The notes beneath the pieces were generated by a model that was not told the origin of the DNA, made no database searches, and worked only from the letters and a program-made list of their open reading frames with translations. Below are positions 58,324-64,000 of a stretch of DNA of 64,000 bases, in pieces. How positions within the stretch are numbered: the first letter of the stretch is position 1; each line of letters begins with the position of its first letter. The DNA comes from Adiantum capillus-veneris (Eukaryota; Streptophyta; Polypodiopsida; Polypodiales; Pteridaceae): NCBI GenBank assembly GCA_014529385.2, contig CM043942.1, positions 18,489,991 to 18,553,990 of the forward strand. The letters run 5' to 3'. The translations under genes and the position numbers were made by a program.

Positions 58324-58914
58324 ATGATGACACCAGAACCATGGAGCATGATAGGAAATACAGGACGACCAACTACTGCACAGGCAGCGGGAGAAGGACG
58401 ATATAGCCTGCATGAAAGAACACTGTTGTTCATAGCCAACGGAGGCATGAGCGGGCAAAGGATTTCACACCAACAAAGAGGAGCTCCAGGAGCACCTCAA
58501 AAGCCTAAAGGACCATGCTACAAGTGTGGTGGAGACCATTGGCTGAGGGACTGCCCTCATGACAAAATCATTAGGGTCAACGCATATTGCACGGAGTGTG
58601 GAATTACTCACTTGATCCCTGATTGCCCTAAAAACCCGAGCAAAGGAGCAAAAACTACCTTGAATATGCTGGGAGCGCTGCCTTCCAATGGAGGGTCAGA
58701 AAACGAAACTCGGATTCCTGTTAAGGTCTTGACGAGAGCCCAAGCAAGGAAAAATGACAATCAGCCCAAGAGTAACGATGAAAATCAAGAAGAAATCAAG
58801 ACTGACAAGTCTAGCGTCAGTCGTGATAATCCTTGGAAAGAACGAAGAGCGAAAATGAAAGCTATACGTGAGCGAAAACAAAAAGATGTAGAAGCTGAGC
58901 TAACGATTGCTTGA
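58324..58914 (+). pseudogene. gag: Family A copy 2 gag zinc knuckles
   Basis: Two knuckles, at 58516-58554 and 58588-58626, both have Cys-x2-Cys-x3-His-x4-Cys spacing as in copy 1. A Lys/Glu-rich tail follows. The TGA at 58912-58914 replaces a CGA seen in copy 1. The frame is the same as that of the protease region that follows. Confidence 0.82.
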
Positions 58915-60310
58915 GAGCAACTTAAACAGCAAAGAGAGTCCGACTCTCTAAAATCAATGGAGGGACCAAGAAGTGCAAGCTCAGGAGGGTTGGTATTGGT
59001 AGATAAGATCAATGAACCCTTAGATGTAATCTTGCAAGCATACGAAGCAAGATTGAAGAACAGACAGACTCTAGAGCAAAGGTGGATGACATATCCATAT
59101 CCAGAGATAGAAAAATAGAGACTAGAGATGTGCAAACAGCTGATTGAAACTGCACAAGGTTTACTGGAGCCTCCACCTATGGAAGCGGGAGATAGAGTAA
59201 TCAAACCACCAAACAATGAAACACCTCACAAAACCGAACAAAGGATACCCGACAAGATAGAAAACGTTAAATCCTTGCCGGATGTAGAGGATGCAAGAGA
59301 CGTGCCTAATAGCACTGATGAATCACTGAAAGATCTTCCACCATATTCCCCTATTGTGGAAGAAAATTGGCCTGAAGAGCTATGGGAAACGGTGCGAAAA
59401 GCTCAAGAGAAATATGAGACAAAAACAGTCGAGTCGGCGCCTTTCTCGGAGTTGAACTTGAATAAGCCTCCATGGGATTTAGACGTTAAATCATTTCAAG
59501 GGCATAATGGTTCAGTTGCATCCGAAGATAGCAGACTAGAATCACTCAGAACTTTGCCATCATATATGGGGGACTATGAGGCAAGGTCAAAAATTCGAAG
59601 AGTACCTTCTCAAAGAATAGGCGGGTCAAATCAATTGGACACTAAAATCCTGACAGACTTGTTGACCACTCCGGTCAAGTGTACAATCACATTGGAAGAA
59701 TTGTTAAAAATTAGGCCAAGAATGTGGACGGAAGTGGGCAAATGTCTTGAAAAATTTGGCATAAGGAGACCTCTTAAGTTCTTCGAAACCGAGCTTAATG
59801 ACACAGAACCGAAGAGAGTCAACAATAGACCAGTGCCACTCAACAAGGTAGGAGAGTATTGTGAAGGTGAAGACGGCAACACAACCCTACCAGTTGAGTA
59901 TAACGGCATAGAGACTAAGGCGATACTTGATAGTGGAGCTGGCATTGCCATTGAAACCAAAATGCTATGGGAAAAATAGGGAAAACCAACAATACGAACA
60001 ACTAGAATGAAATTGCAACTGGCGGATGGGCACATGGAAAGGCCTATAGGATTTCTTGAGGAAATTGTGGTATCTTCCTGTGGCATAGAGTACGAACATA
60101 CCTTTGCCATAGTAGATCTCGGCAAAAAGAACAACTATGAAATTATCCTTGGTAGGCCATTCATGAGGCAACTCAAAATGGTGTAGGACTGGGGGTATGA
60201 TTATTTGTATCTAAGACATGCTAAAACTACTACACACGTAAACATGAAAAATCATAGCTACCATGATGTCACGAGAACCCTTGTGGAAGAATTTGACTCA
60301 GCCACCATTA
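58915..60310 (+). pseudogene. Family A copy 2 protease region, truncated
   Basis: It matches the N-terminal 440 or so residues of copy 1 pol. The first protease active site, LDSGAGIAI, is near 59928-59955. The later strand reads EIILGRPF, the usual form, where copy 1 has ILARPF. Stops at 59116-59118, 59977-59979 and 60184-60186 interrupt one frame. Similarity ends at about 60310. Confidence 0.82.
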
Positions 60311-61331
60311 GGGGCTCGTCGTAGTATGCATGCATAGGTACCAAAGCCTTCTCATTCAAGTCAGTTACTGTGGGTGTGTATCTTATGCCGACTGGTCGTA
60401 ATCCTGGTAGGGGTGGTTGTTGTCCCAACACTGGTTGTGGTCTTTCTACACCTACAGGTCCTGGTAGGTTTCCTGTCTGATATCTAGGCATCGGTGGGAT
60501 TTGAGGGGATGTCGCCTGAGCTTGCGGAGCATATGGTCGTTCTCTCACATATCCCTTGTTATAATAACACTCCTCCGTCCCATGGTTTGTCCATTTTTGT
60601 TCAATCACACACCATCTGGGTTATTTAGCTTGTGGTTTGGAATACAAGTTAATCTTTTTAAGCACTTCCTCTACAAGCTGCTCTTGGCTCACCGCTACTT
60701 CTCCTTTCAGTGTTGTCTTATCAGACTTGCTTCTGCTTTGTTGCGAGGAAGAATCATCATCAAGATCCTTGAACTCACCTTCTTTGTAGACCGCACAATT
60801 GTCCACAAGGTATAGAGCTTCCTTGGTTAAATCATTCAACGTCGTACTCATTTTCATATGTAAGTCCTTTTGAAGATCTGCATTCCTTAGTCCTTGAATA
60901 AATATAAGCATAAGTCTGGAATGAGTTGGCAGTTCTTCCACGGGGCAGAACTTAACATATCTTTTTAGTCGGAGGGCTGCCTTTCGCACAGACTCTCCAT
61001 CTTTTTGTTTGAATTTATGGATTTGTGAGACTGTATTATGAGCTATTCCCCTTTGTGAGAATTCCTTGATAAACTCGTCAAACACTTCCTCCATAGACTC
61101 AAAGTCCCTTCGCTCCACCGAGTCAAACCATGTAGCAGCATCATCCTCTAAGGTTAAACTGGAATCCTGCAAATTGGGTAGGAAAGTCTAACACCTCTTC
61201 AGCTCTAATTACACGCACAAAGGCTGCTACATGATCTCTTGGATACCTGCTTCCCGTATATTTCTTGTTTACCCATTTTTGCACTTGAGAAGGTCTAATT
61301 CTACGATGGTCTACAAATCTCATCATGGGAT
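60311..61331 (-). pseudogene. gag: Third family A copy, gag core fragment on minus strand
   Basis: It corresponds to 8894-9905 of copy 1 with only scattered changes. The gag core is readable, with an in-frame TAA near 60621 and a frame change near 61160. On the left it meets copy 2 head-on at about 60310; on the right it stops at the LTR of family D, which suggests that LTR inserted into it. Confidence 0.83.
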
Positions 61332-62401
61332 TGTTAGCGGGTACGCCGCGACGGACGATGGAGCATAGCGAGAACACAGACTAACAAACTGTCAATCCGA
61401 GGACGTAGCTGACCCGACTAGGGCATGGAGGCAATCTCTGGGTTGTCAACCCTGAGCTAGACACGAACAACACTCTACAGTCACTAATCCTACCACAACA
61501 CTACCATAAAGCAAAGAAACAGACAACGCATCCTACGAAACACTACAAGCTCGAAACAGTCTCAAATCATATCGGAATGACTCGAAATCAGAGGGTAAGA
61601 CTCACAAGGACATATCCTATGTGGCCAAACACCTAAACCCTGAAAACCATAACTGTAAGACCTCGAATCGCTGTCGCGATAGACTCAAAATAGCAATTTT
61701 CAAAGTGTCCGAAATTGGTCTACAAAGACATCAACACGAAGAGCTTCTCGCCCTGATTCTAACGACTACTCGATCATTCAGAACGGATGTCGTTTGAGGT
61801 ACTTACGACCAAATATAGGTCGTAGCAGGCGGGCTCGCGATGTGGTCCTCGGCTTGCATTGCTTGCGTCGACGTGGAGAGCTCCTCGATGCTAACACGCT
61901 CCTACTCTCATATCTGCAATGTGATTAGTGTGCGCGACGGTGTGTGTGCGTGAAGCTCACTACTCTGTGCTGCAGAACCCACGACTGTATATTATTTGAG
62001 ATAACGTAATGTGTCTTTTACAAAGCCTTAGGTTTCAGCTTATATACAAAGCCTTCAAACCTAATGTCCGGCCAAATGACCTGAATTGTCCCTAGGCTTC
62101 TACAGAGCTTAATTACAAGAAATTGAGTCGTCTTTACTCATGATACAAGCATCTGCGGCCAAAATACAAGTGCCGATTTAAAATATGAGGTTCCTGTAAA
62201 CATTACAAAAGTGGCCATAATGGCTCAAAATAATAATATCGGGATATTCGATGACGTCCATGAACTCGTATCTTCATGTTGCAGCATCCATCTTCATCTT
62301 CATTACTTCATCACCATCTTCATGTGGAATATTTATAGAATCTTTGAGGATCTTTAATGGAATCTTTATGGAAACGTTGTTGAAAGGGCGTCCTTTCAAC
62401 A
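61332..62401 (-). repeat. Family D 3' LTR (about 1070 bp)
   Basis: On the minus strand it starts TGTTGAAAGGACGCCC directly after a polypurine tract and ends CGCTAACA. TATATAAG at 62039-62046 is a likely TATA box. CTGTCGCGATAGAC at 61671-61684 is identical to a motif in the family A LTR (12970-12983), so the families are related. Its partner LTR would lie beyond the window. Confidence 0.8.
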
Positions 62402-62415
62402 CTCTCCCCCTCCGA
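62402..62415 (-). promoter_or_regulatory. Polypurine tract of family D
   Basis: TCGGAGGGGGAGAG on the minus strand, adjoining the LTR. The same 14 bp occurs again at 62564-62577. Confidence 0.8.
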
Positions 62416-63591
62416 ATTCTTGTCGTCCTTTGCTGTCCTTGACGAGTTCTTGATGTCTTGGTGTTGGTTGAAGTTGTTGTGGCAGCCTCTTCTGCAGTTG
62501 GTTGCTTTGCGTGATGTTAAAGCTACCTTGAAGTTTTACTTGTAGTGTATCTGAAGCCTGGAACTCTCCCCCTCCGATTGGTTGTTGTATCTTGAATTGC
62601 ATGAGGTTGTATCGACTTGTTGGTGCAGTAGTTCGCTGTCATTGTAGCTCGAGTTTGCTTTTCCTGTGGTTGTATTTGGAATTCGTACCTGTAAGTTGAC
62701 TTGAAGCTTTGTCAAGCTGTTTTTTGGCTTCTCCCTTTTGATTTCTCAGTAGATTTGCAATTAGTAGTGTGGGGATATCGTGGTTCTTCTTGTTTTTGTT
62801 GTTATAAAAAAATAAAAGAGTAAAAGTAAAATGTAGCGTATATACAAAATGAAGGTCTTGGATACCTGGATAAGACTAAAGGGAAAAACCCAGTGGGAAA
62901 AAATGTCTTTAGTCATAATTAAATGCGAGGCTATATGTACTTAGGTTTTGATGTTATAGAGTTATGCTGAGTTAAAGAACATATGGCTATATGGCTACTA
63001 GTATGGGCTTGATATACATGGATAAGTGTTAGTAGCTTGAAGTCCGAGTCATTGTTGTTGAGAAAAGGCTCATAAAACCTGTTTCCGCTTGGTCATCGTC
63101 GTCATTTGTTTGTGTAAGTGCATGGGTGGAATAAAAAAGAGTGCCTAATGCATATGTCCAATGATGGGACATCTATATGCTTGCACAGAGTTATGCATGT
63201 TAAACAAGATGCGGTGCGAGAGAAGAGTATTGATGGGTTCTTCATGGAGTTAGTGTAGCGAGCAAAACATATAACATGAGTGCTTCAAAATCTTTCACTA
63301 CTCACAGAAGGGTTTTTGTTGTCGAGGTTTCTCCACTCTTCCTCACTGTGTCAAGTGCGTGAGTGTTTTTTTTTTTTTGACTACTCCGCCTTCTCCACCT
63401 TATATATTATATGGACTTTGACTCTTATGCTCACCTCTTCCAGCATGAGCGACATGACTTTATGTATGCTCAACTCTCCAGCTTGAGCTTATACCTATTA
63501 GCTAGACTCATAGACCACAGAAAAATATTAACTTGAAGCTTGGGTTTGACACTTTGCTCATTTAGTGGCTTAGCTGCCCGACTCTAGACTC
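62416..63591 (-). other. Family D 3' non-coding spacer
   Basis: About 1.2 kb without recognisable coding sequence between the last open frame and the polypurine tract. It holds a second polypurine-like copy at 62564-62577. Confidence 0.5.
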
Positions 63592-63978
63592 TTATGCCAT
63601 GTAAGTTTCATGGCGACTTGGACTTACCTGATCACGGCCTGAAATCCAATTCCATATGCTTTTGATGTTTAGGCCTTTATCGTTAGTTTCTGTTTGAGAT
63701 GCCATGTTGTCCAATACATTGGCATATATCTGCTCTTCATTCCTTGGTAGCAAATTGTGGTTGCTTGATGAGACAGGTATTGATGTTGAAGCAATGGTTG
63801 ATGAAGTCTTCTTCTTCCAGATAGTGTTCTTCAAAACTGTGACCTCCGCATTTACCGTTGCTTTATTTTTGTTGTTAAGAGGATGTAAAGGAGTTGTGTA
63901 TCTTTCTTGTTGTTGAGCGTCAATCGCGGATTTTGGAACCCACATTGTTCTTGGGCCTGGTGTGATGTCCTTTGGCAC
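63592..63978 (-). CDS. Family D polyprotein tail fragment (unassigned)
   Basis: A 128-residue segment, possibly part of a longer frame running off the window. It begins MPKDITPGPRTMWVPKSAID and is otherwise hydrophilic. The RTMWVPKSAI block resembles the repeated VWVRRTEL-type motifs in the tail of the family A polyprotein, and its place upstream of a 3' LTR is the same. I assign no function. Confidence 0.5.
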   Translation of the reverse strand: MPKDITPGPRTMWVPKSAIDAQQQERYTTPLHPLNNKNKATVNAEVTVLKNTIWKKKTSSTIASTSIPVSSSNHNLLPRNEEQIYANVLDNMASQTETNDKGLNIKSIWNWISGRDQVSPSRHETYMA

Positions 63979-64000
63979 TTGCCTTGTTTCTTCTTTGACT

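Larger units (their letters stand above)
54238..60310 (+). mobile_element. Ty3/gypsy family A copy 2, deleted
   Basis: It contains the 5' LTR, primer site, palindrome leader, gag N-terminus, a gag with most of the core deleted, zinc knuckles and the first protease. It ends abruptly near 60310, before RT. It lies on the opposite strand to copy 1 and is clearly the same family throughout. Confidence 0.92.

Overview
This looks like a stretch of repeat-rich nuclear DNA from a land plant. I recognise no host gene, tRNA, rRNA, operon or CRISPR array. Almost everything identifiable is LTR retrotransposon. The evidence is Ty3/gypsy and Ty1/copia domain orders, primer-binding sites matching plant initiator tRNA-Met and tRNA-Asp, target-site duplications (TSDs), and a solo LTR. 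The very long (GA/CT)n and (CA/TG)n tracts suggest a large, microsatellite-rich genome. A fern or other non-seed plant is my guess, but the sequence does not settle it.

Layout. 1-13594: a nearly full-length minus-strand gypsy element ('family A', copy 1) with a 5' LTR, a tRNA-Asp type primer site, a long leader carrying a repeated 16-18 bp palindrome, and one continuous gag-protease-RT-RNaseH-integrase frame. That frame runs on past the integrase into a second aspartic-protease-like domain. 13777-14920: the front end of a copia element. 17552-22783: a minus-strand copia element with two 322 bp LTRs and mostly intact pol. 24389-24851: a MITE with long terminal inverted repeats and a 9 bp duplication (Mutator-like). 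28939-41181: a Tat/Ogre-like gypsy element ('family B') whose 2.5-2.8 kb LTRs are full of microsatellites; its integrase is split by a 575 bp solo LTR. 42190-43624: a decayed minus-strand gypsy protease region. 44189-47111 and 53742-53950: a third gypsy element ('family C') split within RT by a copia element (47112-53736), which is itself split by a 2.76 kb TG...CA insert. 54238-60310: a second, plus-strand, deleted copy of family A. It is joined head-on to a minus-strand family A gag fragment (60311-61331), which abuts the 3' LTR and 3' end of a related element ('family D', 61332-64000).

How it fits together. The window is a nest of insertions. Junction duplications GCAAT, ATATA, AGATC and AAAAATCAA give the order of events. 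Family A is the most interesting part: two copies allow direct comparison, and they show a single-frame polyprotein, a duplicated integrase zinc-binding module, a post-integrase retropepsin-like domain, a hairpin-flanked TATA box and a regularly spaced palindrome array in the leader. All copies carry stops or deletions, so none seen here looks able to move on its own.
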